Below, one piece after another: positions 35,399 to 46,541 of a stretch of 64,000 nt of DNA. The notes below the pieces were generated by a model. The model worked only from the letters and a program-made list of their open reading frames with translations, was not told the origin of the DNA and ran no database searches. This DNA comes from Halichondria panicea. Taxonomy: Eukaryota; Porifera; Demospongiae; Suberitida; Halichondriidae. Within the stretch, counting starts at the first letter, position 1, and each line of letters opens with the position of its first letter. The stretch is taken from the NCBI RefSeq assembly GCF_963675165.1, contig NC_087377.1, forward strand, positions 9,627,122 through 9,691,121. The letters run 5' to 3'. A program made the translations under genes and the position numbers.

Positions 35399-36145
35399 CA
35401 GGGGCGTAGGGAGGGGCAGGGCTTTGGGGGCTGGAGCCCCCCCTTCCTCTGCAAAAACCACACTAAGAGCCCCACCTTCTCTGATGACTGTCTTCACTGA
35501 GCCTGGGAATTACAGGTATAGATTAGTGGCAGACAAACAGCATGTCCAAGAGCTAGCTCTATACTATACTAGTAACTTTGATTCTTCAGTGTAACTAAGC
35601 TAGCTAGCTAGCTGGCTAGCATGCACCATTTAATTGAAACAGGTGTGGCTATAAACTATTTCTTGCACATGTGCAATGCACTGTGCAACTGATCAATAAT
35701 CTACCACAGAGGTTGATTGAGAGCAGCAACTATGTCGCAGAAACTGGACCATTATTTCTCAAGCGTGAGTCAAGGCCAAGATCTAGTGCCAACTTGCCAA
35801 GCTCTAGTGCCAGTTTGCCAAGCTCTAGCCTCTAGTACTGCCAGCCTGAGTACTGATGAAGAGCCAGCAAAGTAACTGATCAGCTACATTATCATATACA
35901 TTGTACATGTAGTTAGCACTGTAAATATTAGCAATGTTTCATGCATATTAACAACAAAATAATTATTGTAACATCATAAATCGTACACAACCAGACACTC
36001 CTGGTACAACAACTATTCCCGGAAATCAGTCATTAATTAGGAGGTGTGGTTTCCGGTCGCCGAAAATTTTCGGCGCTCCTTCACACTCAGAATCACACCC
36101 TTTCAGCTCAGCCCCCCCTTCCTCAAATTCCTGCCTACGCCCCTG
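35399..36145 (+). mobile_element. Non-autonomous hAT-like (5-bp TSD) element with transposase N-terminus relic
   Basis: Ends CAGGGGCGTAGGGAGG and complement of CAGGGGCGTAGGCAGG, flanked by a perfect GTACC duplication (35,394-35,398; 36,146-36,150). Inside, ATG at 35,731 opens MSQKLDHYFSSVSQ, then a Ser/Thr-rich stretch and a stop at about 35,875. That start resembles the N-terminal end of hAT-type transposases with a TTF-like zinc finger, and suggests deletion from an autonomous parent. Confidence 0.75.
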
Positions 36146-36150
36146 GTACC

Positions 36151-38886
36151 TACAATTTTTTTTCGCAGGTACTAGCATAGATTTATCTACGGTGCTAACT
36201 AGATCAAATATCTTCAGTAGGTGGCAATCTACCTTTACTATGCGGATAAAAAGAGCTAGCAACTGTACTGAATTTTTATTTGCACTGTTGCAGTTTGTGT
36301 CCAAGCTCAGACAGAGCAGGCTCAGAATGCAATGAAGAGCTTCAACATAATGAGCATTAACTGGAGCGGTAAGAATCGACAGTTCAAAACACTACTGTTG
36401 CTGTAGACCTCAAGTGGTTGCTAAGATAATAGGGGCGTGGCCGTGCTTTCGGCTATGTCTGAGCATGCTCAGTAGGTAAACAATGGCGACCTCACCTCTG
36501 CACCTATTAAAGAGGGCGTAGCTTCCACCCTAGCAAATTTAACTTCTAAGGAAATAGATTAGTTACTGCACTACCCAAGGCGACTGAGAACAGTAATATG
36601 TCACTAGTTTGTCTTGTGGACCTACAGTTCTCTAGATTATCTGACTGATGAACGTGAGGAGAAGATGAACAAAAAGTGGTTGTTTTTTTTGTTTTGCTGT
36701 TCTTATAACTTTTTCATACAATGTTCAATTCAGTTCATATTTCACACAAATGTCACAAATGATATGGGCAACAGATATATAAACTCAAAATAACTTTGTC
36801 TTGCTTCTTGGGTGAGATCCAGAGGGGGCCTTTTTGCTGTTTTCGACCCAACCCTACTATTAGCACTACCGTGCTAATGATTAAGGCATTAGACACATAC
36901 TACAATTGGCAGATAAGAATGCACAATAATTATGACAATGGGTTAATTGTATTAAGGACAGCTAGGGGCAATTCACTCAATGGTAACCATGCGCGTGTGC
37001 ATGTATCTCAATTCACAGTAGTGTTGCTAACAAGACAAAAGTGCTGTGTTCAACAGCAAGATACTCTAGTCGCACTGCATGTTTGGGCTACTGAATCCTC
37101 TCAGAAACACACAAACATTCACCCATTAGACAGTGGTCAAAACAAACACCATTAGATTGAGTACGAATATTCAGGCAGTCATATGCTGTATAACCATAGA
37201 TTTAAGAGTTAGAGGGATAGGAAACGGTTGGTATTCTCGAATACATCTGCGCTACGCTGTGGTTTAATCGAGGCCATCACGACAATACCTATTTCTATAC
37301 CTACCCGGTGCATAATAAACTGCAAGTAACTGTTCTTAGTCCATGCAACTCACTTTTATAATATTATTTCAAGGTCTATACCTATTGTGTAGTCATAACC
37401 AGCACGCTTACACGTTACATGTTCCATTAAAGCTCTAAAACAGCCTTGGGAACATAACTTATTGGAAAGTCTCTTTTTACTGGGTGTGGTCAGTCATTAG
37501 CAAGTACTACACGTGGCTCATGGAGTAGGCGTGTTATACATTGCTGAAAGAGATGATGTCTCGAGGAAACACAACTTTCTTATTTTGAGGGAGTTACCCG
37601 GCATACTAGCCTCGTTCATAGGGCGTAAGGCGAATAGTTTTCAAGGCTCCACTGCAGATTCAATATAAAATCATGACGTGCACCACTTTGTTTCCTATCC
37701 CTCTAACTCTTCAATCCATAGTATAATGGGAAGCCTTGCATTTTGTAGGAAGAGCCAATTTTCGCTGAATACTATTCAATCAGCTTATAGCCAGCATGCA
37801 TGTGACTGCCTGTGGTAACATTTAAACAATACTTATAGTTCGCCCGGTCAATTATCATTATGTTCCATAAATCTTCGCATTGCAAATGTTTTTCTGGCTG
37901 GATGAAAACTGTATAATACGTGGCAATGTTTCCTAGTAGGCACCTACACATTCAGGGTATATATAGTAAAAGTTCCCGTAACGTTTCCATAGTACATGCA
38001 TGCATAGTACGTTCGTACTGCATGTCTAATTAAAACACATCGTAAAACGCTACGCATGCACGTCTTTGAACAACAAGCCCAACTCTTTACCATTTCTTTT
38101 GTAAAATAGTCAATGACTTTTGTTTAGCCTTATACCAAACTCTTCAGCATCTTTAACATAATATTATAGCTTTTGGAGACTAATAGTACTGGAAGTGCCA
38201 GGGCTTATAGTCTTTGCAATAATGTATTCTGTAGATTGAGCTGTAGATTCCTCTGAGAGACTCGATCTGTTGCAACTAGATAGGGCGTGGCTACGTTGCA
38301 ACGCCGTACTTCCGCAGACAAAAAACGGTACGGTAATAATAATGTGACAGGCTCTAGGAAAACCAGACTATTGGAGCAGACTAAAATTTTGGTGATTAAT
38401 GTACCAAGTGATAGAGCAGAGCATTGCCTACACAATGATATGCTTAGTGTTCACATACCTAGTTTCATACCCGAGTTATGTGCGTTGGAAACTCGAAGCC
38501 GTAAAATGTAGTATCGAGAAAAACGGCTCTCAAAGATTGCTTAATTAGGAAAAATAAGGTAATAGTGAAAGTTTGGACGAAGCGTTTCGATGGAAAGAGT
38601 TGGATTTAGAGCATCAGATTTTACAGAGAGGTAGTAGAAGGACTGTAGATACTTATACATCAATAACATTTTATTTGAGATTTTATACTGTAGGCATAAA
38701 TTTAGCTGTAGCTCAATACTAAATTCTGCTCCAATAGTCTGGTTTTCCCAGAGCCTGTCACAATTATTGCTAAAACGGTACGCTTGTTAACATACTACAC
38801 ACGTATGTACTATGGAAACGGTATGGGGACATTTTTATTGACCGCTACGTACACTAGTACACTACACAAAATAGTAACTGCATATA
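36151..38886. other. Intergenic with two MITE-like structures
   Basis: A MITE at about 37,195-37,722 has inverted ends with AAGAGTTAGAGGGATAGGAAAC-type sequence, and TA lies at each edge. A second inverted pair lies at 38,343-38,390 and 38,725-38,768 (GTGACAGGCTCTAGGAAAAC and complement). An ORF at 36,796-37,155 (119 codons) has no recognisable domain and is probably chance. Confidence 0.55.
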
Positions 38887-41800
38887 CTAAACAAGACCTC
38901 CTCCACTCACCCCCTCGCTGGCTGGGGGAACCACATCCGGCCCTCCCTTCTTCTTGGAGGACCTCTTGGGCTTGTCCACCACGGCATACATAACTCCAGA
39001 GGCAGCGGTCTCGTGCTCAATCGTGCAGGGGTCCTGGGTGGGGATTGGGGGTGTATACTAAATAGCAGTAGGTATATAGTAATAACCAAAGCAGTAGGTT
39101 CACAAAGTGACACTAGCTGTAAGAAGGTACATGTACAAGGTAGTTAACTTGCACCCTACATTATGACAACCTTGGAGTATCTACGCATGTATGATGCAAC
39201 AAGTACTTTACACATACCTGATACACAGCTTCTGGTGGAGTTGGGTTTGGTTTTGTGTTTTTCTTGCCGTTTTTATCGACAATGGCGTACTGGTCCTCAG
39301 TGCCCGGGGCTGCCTGGTGCTCAATGGATTTGGGGTCAGCGTACAAGGAGTCAGGTGTTGGAGGGGGTAAGCTATGTCTAAATGAGAAAATTGCCACGGT
39401 ATTAGAAATGAGTGTACGTATATGCATCTTGTACAAGTGTATACAATTGGGTTACTTCCAATCAGTTTAAAAAAGCACAATAAATGAAAGTACCGCGAGT
39501 GCTGATGATGCGGTGGAAAGCTAGCTGCAATAATGCTAATGCTTTTGCTATTGCATGCAGGGCAGAATGGTACAAGATAGTGGGAAACGATCGATCTGAT
39601 TGTTGCTATGAAGATTATAAAAAGTTAAAATTCCATAATTAATGGCTGTTGCATTCAGTGGATCTTTGCAGCTCTTTCGCAGCTACCAATAGGTAGCGTT
39701 CTAGTGCAGAGCTAGCCTCGATTCCAGGCCGATTAAGTTTGAGGCACCATACACTTCCCATAGCCTGTACAGATCCAAGGTAAGACATCCTGACCATACA
39801 ACCGTCATAGAGGTAGATGAGAACCTCTTCTGGCTTCAGACTAGTGTGAAAGCCTTCTGGAACAACGCAATAGAGAGCTAAGCTGATGTTACAAAGATAG
39901 AAAATAGATGAAGGAAGAAAAAGGGGATTCCCCAGATTCTGGTGAATAAACTAACGCATGCGCACTATCACCCCTGCAATAGGTACCAGGCCGTATTTTA
40001 ATCGGCCTTGAATCGAGGCTAGTGCAGAGCTAACATGTTAAGTTAAATAGCTAAGTCATATCAACAGATTTTGCTACACACAAGTCTGAAGAGACTGCAA
40101 ATGCCCTTCAAAGTAAGCAAAACTAGCCATAATTCGAGAACAAGCATTATTTTGCAAATTCACGAAGAAGACATGACTAGAAGCTCTTACTTGCACTTCA
40201 TTTATCATTGAGCAGCTGTAACAGTCTACACAGCCAGACACACACACAAACACACACGCACACTAGAATGCACATCGAGACAATTATGGCTTTCACTTAC
40301 GTAAGTTCATGCTTCTCTGTGTTTTCGGATTTGAACGATCTCACTGACCAATCTTTAGATGCAGGAAGATTATGTTTATAAACTTGAGCAAATTGGTTTC
40401 AATTGATCAAGCTAGTTACAAAAAAATTCTGAGCACATCTGTTACATTACATGTACCTTTAGATCTGTTTTTGTACTTGTAAGCACCGAAGCCTCCAGCT
40501 AGGCAAAAAACAGCAACCACTAGTAGTACTGCACTCACTACAATAACCACGGTTACACAAACTGTGCCACATGCTGAGGAGAGATACAGATTTAATAAAC
40601 AGACACATACATTTTCTGTAGAAGGTATAGTTACCTGGAACAGTGAAGGATCCAGTCACCAGTAGACCAATAGTGGTGGTAGAGTCATTCTTGAGTATCG
40701 CCCTTATGTCGTAAATGTAGATTGTTCCAGAAATGAGACCATCGAACATCACCATGTACTGTTGAGATGATGTGGAGTAGTTTGCCAACACAGCACTAGC
40801 ATGAGGGGGATCAATAGTTGCGAGTATGGATAGGGAGTCAAGACTCATGGGGGGAGAGGGAGATACACTGACTACTATTGAGACAGAACTATCACCAACA
40901 GATACTTGTGGATTGGTGAGCAGTTGCACCGGAACTGGAGATATACAAAATGGTTAAATTAGGCACACAAAGCTTCCTCTCACCTCTGATAGTGTCATCT
41001 GTACGATTCATGCACTCGTTGTTGATAAACACCACACAGACAGTGTACCTGTCACCAGACTGAGCTCCCGGTACTGACTGGGTCACCGACGAACCAGTTG
41101 CACTAAACCGAGGGTTACACACACCCTCCCCAATCTTACTCAACCCAAACATTCTCAATGGAACTGCCTCTAAAGAGATATATCCTATACAAGTAGAATT
41201 GAATGATTCGATGGAATGTTATAAACAACCTGTTACCTGCCAGTTGATGTTAATGACCACATTATCTGACTGGAGAATGAAAAAGGCTGATACTATAGGA
41301 GCAGCAAAATCTGTAAAGTAGACACATCATGTAGGATCGAGTTAGAACCTTTTAGAGGCACAAAACTATGTACCTGGGTGCTTAAATATCACATTCTGCA
41401 AACTGGTACCCACAGTGAGACGACCAGACGGTGTATTGGGTGTCACCATTACAGTTCGGCCTTGACAGAAAGGGAAGTTGTTCAGATTTGATACAAGGAC
41501 TGAAATGCTAGAACCAACTGTAGTGTCTTCTCCTTCAGTCCAGAAGATGATATAGCCAGAGATGCAGCCATCTGAAGCAGTGTTTGCCGGCTGTGTCCAA
41601 GACAAAGTAGTTGTGTTGGCTGTCACATTTGCAACTGCTTCCAAACCTGCACAAGAAACTACTTATCTCGACAGCCCCTATCGTATACCATGCAGGTTTC
41701 GATTGATAATATTTGCGGATGACACTGTACAAGCCTGGTTGCATCTATAAACTATTGCGAATTGCATGCACCTGCTTTTTCCTTTATTTTGTTTGCAATC

Positions 41801-42871
41801 TATATGTAATTATGTGACAATATAAAGCATCCAGCAACAGAACGGGGTTCACATAAATTCTCAAGCAACACTTAATACTGTCTTAATTGTTTTGTTTGTG
41901 CAGGTACATTTGTATCTACTCGCTATAATTATGTGATGAGTAGTCCCTAGGAGGTTAGGCTTCAGATATATACTTACCTATCATTTGTGGTGTACTTCTT
42001 CCCCCTTGCACGCCTGAGGGAGCTTGAACATAGCCAACAACAGAGTAGCGGTTCCTACACAGGTCCAGACCAGTCACACCGATGGAGGGAAAAGAGTTGC
42101 TCATGATAGTGGGTGGGTCGTTGCTGCCCATCTGAGTGATCTCCACAAAGTACAGTGATATACAGTGACTGTCTCCGCCCGTCAAAGTCACTGTCACAGC
42201 TGTCAGAGAGTCCTGGCTCACAGCCACAGCTTGAGTGGGATCTGCAGTGTATATAGTACAAAAGAAGAGTCAGCCAAGCATGTCTGATTATCAGCCAAGC
42301 ATGTCTGATTATCAGCCAACTCATACCTACCTGGAAGCAATAGCATAGAGTTCACAGCAGCATTGGGCCCACTTCTACAGACAACAGTTAATCCACTGAG
42401 AGATGGTTGTGCACTGAAAGACAGTGATGAGTTAACAATGACTACAGTGTTACCCACATCAATGGTTGTGACTACATTGGTGATAGTCACATTCAGTTCT
42501 CCGCAGGAGGAGGATTCACCAATACTGTCATTGTTAATAGTTTGAAAACCGATCCCATTGAGGGGACACTGTCCATTAAAAGCTGTCCCATCCCAAATGA
42601 TTGGTGTTACAGTTGAACAGCTGATAGTTGCAAGACCGGGACAGTACAGTGCTGGTTGCTGAGCTGAAGAATGCATGCAGAAATACTCATGTGGATACTG
42701 CTTAAGTACTAATTTAACTATAGATCTAAACCAGCACAGTAGAGCGTTTTGAAAGTATTAACTAGCAAGAAGGAATTATATATAGCACTGAGAGCTAATC
42801 TTCAAATAAGAACTTTTACCTGTCGTCCAGCTTAAGAGCACAACTAAAAATAAAACAAATCTTGTGTCCAT
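38887..42871 (-). CDS. Ten-exon Ig/FN3-type receptor with YA[I/V]VDK tail modules
   Basis: Exons by splice phase: 42,871-42,820 (signal peptide, FVLFLVVLLSWTT); 42,663-42,331 (Ig-like, LYCPGLATISCS ... LTVVCRSG); 42,241-41,978; 41,646-41,374 (FN3, LSWTQPAN ... SGYIIFW); 41,310-41,237; 41,167-40,984; 40,934-40,635; 40,573-40,457 (TM, VCVTVVIVVSAVLLVVAVFC). The tail exons are about 39,400-39,218 and 39,033 to the stop at 38,887-38,889. All junctions from exon 1 to 8 keep frame. The junction from exon 8 (phase 1) to the first tail exon (reading LPPPTPDSLYADP) is not in phase, so a small exon may be missed or the acceptor differs. The tail has DQYAIVDK and VMYAVVDK; VMYAVV fits the ITIM consensus (V-x-Y-x-x-V). 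A dispersed repeat occupies the last intron. The likely role is a cell-surface receptor signalling through SH2 proteins. Confidence 0.75.
39484..40265 (-). repeat. 560-bp dispersed repeat, copy 2, interrupted by a MITE
   Basis: Reverse orientation of copies at 18,886 and 54,364 (ATGAAAGTACCGCGAGTGCT ... AGCAGCTGTAACAGTCTACA). MITE copy C (39,713-40,021) is inserted inside it. It lies in the last intron of the minus-strand receptor. Confidence 0.85.
39713..40021. mobile_element. TAGCCTCG hairpin MITE, copy C
   Basis: Ends TAGCCTCGATTCCAGGCCGA and complement of TAGCCTCGATTCAAGGCCGA, with a perfect 9-bp duplication GTGCAGAGC (39,704-39,712; 40,022-40,030). Unlike copies A and B it has about 250 bp of non-palindromic interior. 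Uninserted copies of the host repeat read TAGCTCTGCAC across the site, confirming the insertion. Confidence 0.9.
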
Positions 42872-43533
42872 TATTTAGTCACAACTCTGGTCACAGCTTC
42901 ACAGCTAGCTAGCTAGCTTGAATGAAGTCAATACCTAATAAGTATTTAGGGTATCTCCCTATGTTTAGAAAATGCTTGTCACAAATCTGATTGGTTACTT
43001 GGAGGTCCTTTATTTCTTATAGAGACCTCTCAGTCATTCAGAGGTCTTCTATGAAGGTCCATTATAATTATGTTCACTACATGCATTTAATTTTACATGA
43101 TACATACAATCATACATGGAATGCTTACACAGCCAAAAATCCACGGGAATGTTTCAGCCCGTGGGGAAAATCAGCTGAATACAGGCCGGAATATGGGCCT
43201 GTATGCGGATGTAATTGCCCACGGCCTGCTTACATCCTGGAACCACAGGCCCGTTACAGCACGTACATCCTGTCCTGAATACAGCCCGTAAATAACCGGC
43301 CTGTTTCAGCNNNNNNNNNNNNNNNNNNNNNNNNNNNNNNNNNNNNNNNNNNNNNNNNNNNNNNNNNNNNNNNNNNNNNNNNNNNNNNNNNNNNNNNNNN
43401 NNNNNNNNNNNNNNNNNNNNNNNNNNNNNNNNNNNNNNNNNNNNNNNNNNNNNNNNNNNNNNNNNNNNNNNNNNNNNNNNNNNNNNNNNNNNNNNNNNNN
43501 NNNNNNNNNNAATGCATGCATGTGATTGTTAAT
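42872..43533. other. Intergenic, GC-rich short repeats and an assembly gap
   Basis: From 43,135 to 43,310 the sequence repeats pieces such as TTTCAGCCCGTG, AATACAGGCCGGAATA, TACATCCTG and ACAGCCCGTAAATA, resembling the arm of a repeat-rich element. It runs into 200 undetermined bases at 43,311-43,510, so its other end is hidden. Confidence 0.6.
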
Positions 43534-46369
43534 TTACTTGCAAAAAGCCCTTTGCAGAGACTTTCTTGATCTGTAGCTGGTAGCTTCTTCCTTTAATTCG
43601 GCAAGGCTTAGCTCACTGCTTGAAACCTGGAAAATTAATAATTAACATTTAGAGCTGCATGGTTGTAGTATCCCGAACGTGTAGAGAGGGTTCTACTAGC
43701 CCTGATCATGCATAAGTGAAGTAAATACCGTATAGCGCGAAATGTTCGAGGGGCTTAATTTTCGCGGATTTCGTGGGTTAGAATTCTATACGAAAATTAA
43801 GTCCACGAAAATTGTTCTTTAATTAGAATTACCTGCTATCGTGCAAATATTTAAAGGCGTGGCTTCCGGTAAGCAGTCATTCCGCGAACATTGTGCAACG
43901 AAATGGTTTTTAGAGGCCAATCCACGAAATATAAGTGCCTCGAAAATTTCGCGCTATACGGTAAGTATACTAAGTTGGATAGAACACTTCCTCTATAGCC
44001 TATCAGATTGCAGGCAAACATGATCTAAAAAACTGTTACTATTAATTCATAACAACTTCAATGCAGATATAAATAGATTACGCTGTCAGGCTCCTATATT
44101 ATACCTCTGCATGTACTTCTTTACACGTAACAATATTATTTTGTCTATAGAAAATCTTCTCAAGCGCTTGTATACCTTTGATAACATTTCCAGCTTGAAC
44201 TCATCAGGAAGGCACTGGATTGGGCTAAAATTTTGCTGCTTAAACTCGGGCTTTGTAGTCAGAGATTTTGTTGAGAGGGTCTGGTCTTTCAGCTCCCCCT
44301 CCTCGTACAAGTTCATGACCGATACGGCCAATGCCCAGACTTCCTTAGTAAAGCTTGCCTGCTTAAAGATATTCTCCATTGTGCAGCGGCCCATATCCTA
44401 AGATTTGGACAAATATTATGAGCATGCATGGATCAGTTCTGTAAAGTACAATGTATATTAACAGACGAAATAGTATAATACCTGAGGTAAAATGCATCGC
44501 TTGCACACATCCTTCCATTCCACCGAGTCTTTTGGGGTTTCCTCCTCAGGAGCCTTACCGCACATTGAAAACAGTTTCGATCGGCAGGCCTCAAGCTATA
44601 ATCATAGCAAAATGAATGAACACAGCTTATTTCTTAGAGGAATTTTGAATTCTTTAACTTACATAGTCCCGATGTGTCATCTTGTGGATAAAATGACTAT
44701 TTGTGTTGTGGCGAGAGGCGAGCCTAAGTGCTTCATCGTCTGTCAGACCAACATACACCTCAGCAAGGACAGTCTGTAGCAACGTATTGTCTGGAGACTT
44801 GGCTGCTACTATCCTTCTTGCCAAGGCTGTATGCTGGCCTCCAAGCAGCTCGTACTTATAGGCGTCCACTCTGTTGGTGTCAAACACATCTATGCTCTCG
44901 ACAGAAATGCACAGAACAGCAATCGGAGGTACACCTGGAGCAGAGGGATCCTTAGTGAACTTCTTCACTAGTTCCTCCACAAATACAGTGTCAACCGTTC
45001 TTAAACAGCGTTGTGTTTTGGGTTCTGAGAGGTTTCTCAGCTGGAGATCAATAGTTCCTGCATGCATGCATATACAATATCAAGTGAGAGAAGTTCAATT
45101 GTGCCTTGGTGCGCATGCGCAAGCAAGGTTGAAATTGCATGTGTGATACAGTTGGCACACATGCAGCTTACCAATCTTCTTGGTGAAGATCGCATCGTCC
45201 ATAGTATCTTTGTGCTTCATCCTCTTTCTCGATACTTCCTCCTCCTGCTGACTTCTCTTTTCTCCAAGTTGGTGGCTGCCGTCTATGCTTTGGGTACTTG
45301 TCAATGAAGACAGCGGGTGGTCATCCTCAGAGTCACCACCATCAGACAACGCCTCCTCAGTTAGCAACTCCGAACTGGTGGGCAGGGGGCTTACAGGAAC
45401 TAAGAAGCCTCGGTCAGAATTGAACTGTAGATAAAGTAAGAATATGTACATACATATAGCTGCTGTAACAATTCTAATACCTTATCAGGTTAGCTAGTGT
45501 AGATTATAAACACGAGGTTTGTATACAGTGCATGATGTCAAGATATAGAATTCACACGTACAAACATTGATTGCCATGCACTGATTGTATGTTCAACTGT
45601 TTTCCCACGCATGATGCATGCATGGGTATATAATATTATAAGCATGCATGCAGACAGCAATTTGAACGGTTATATATTGGTGGGTTAGCGATCATACATG
45701 AACTCTATACTATAATTATTAAGTAAACTTTATAATTATATAGAGTTATTATTATGTTAATTTTATGTGCAATGTATGTAAACAAGTGATGTACATGAAA
45801 AACGCATTGTACATCAATTATTACATTTTCCCTATCACAAGGATCTATATGACCCCCCCCCCATTATTCCTATGTGAAAACAGGGACTGTATCAACTGTT
45901 GTACACCTTAGCAATCACGCAGAAATGGGCAAGACACATTATTATGATACCTTTGTCAGTTGGTTGAAGACTTGAATGAAGTCGACTGCTCTCGCCCCAG
46001 GAGACAGCCTCAACAGTCGACAAAATGCTGATTTATTCCATTCAAACTCCTTCCGGTTCAGGAGCACAGTAGTCTTGCATTTAAATGTGACCTGTATGAC
46101 CAATAAAAACCAGGATTATATCTGTGGTGCTTATTACTAAAATTACAACATTGTTATACATTATAGCTTACCTCAATGGCTTGATCTAGGTATTCTTTAA
46201 CCTTATCACAAGTCTTTCTAGTAGAAGGAGTACCTATTGAATATACACTTTCCAAGACTGGGCGATTTGGGAGTTTGTAGCTCTTAATCCTTGCACCATT
46301 CTTGTACACAGTGATACCACTGACTCCACCCACGAGAAACTCAAAGTGCCACCTCTTGGTTGCAGGCAT
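43534..46369 (-). CDS. Seven-exon protein with a ParB-like domain
   Basis: Predicted exons: 46,369-46,172, 46,091-45,951, 45,424-45,172, 45,057-44,663, 44,595-44,482, 44,397-44,105 and 43,618-43,534. All have GT-AG ends and consistent phase, giving roughly 490 residues from ATG 46,369 to TAA. Exon 3 is acidic and Ser-rich, with a basic patch SRKRMKHK that could be a nuclear signal. Exon 4 matches the outline of the ParB/sulfiredoxin N-terminal fold: a target-residue stretch, then PPIAVLCI, then YELLGGQHTALARRIV in place of the usual Y.ivdGerRw.A box. VYVGLTDDEALRLASRHNTN follows. No nuclease activity can be claimed. It shares a short divergent promoter with the gene at 46,542. Confidence 0.7.
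43726..43963. mobile_element. TA-CCGTATAGCGCG MITE, copy 2
   Basis: Inverted ends TACCGTATAGCGCGAAAT / ATTTCGCGCTATACGGTA with an interior nearly identical to 14,693-14,922 (for example GGCTTCCGGTAAGCAGTCAT). It lies in the last intron of the ParB-like gene. Confidence 0.85.
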
Positions 46370-46541
46370 TCTTCACCTATGCTGTAAACTAGGGAGCTAC
46401 AGTAGCTAAGCACGTACTACTAAGTGCAGCGCAGTGCAGTGCAGTTTTAAATGCAGCTGAATAGTGCTAGTCCATCGGCGCATGCGCAATAAAGTAGCCA
46501 TGCGTGAACCCGCAGGTGTGATAGTTCAGTGCGCATGATTT
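46370..46541. promoter_or_regulatory. Bidirectional promoter region
   Basis: The start codons of the ParB-like gene (-) and the DUF7869-like gene (+, if ATG 46,542 is used) face away from each other across about 170 bp. The interval holds GCGCATGCGCAA and tandem GTGCAGCGCAGTGCAGTGCA. No TATA box was assigned. The downstream start is uncertain, so the true interval may be up to about 430 bp. Confidence 0.5.

Noticed and set aside
36796-37155. 119-codon ORF as a gene
   Set aside because: No domain, no splice context and composition like the surrounding intergenic DNA.
43254-43521. ORFs through the run of N
   Set aside because: They consist of undetermined residues across an assembly gap.
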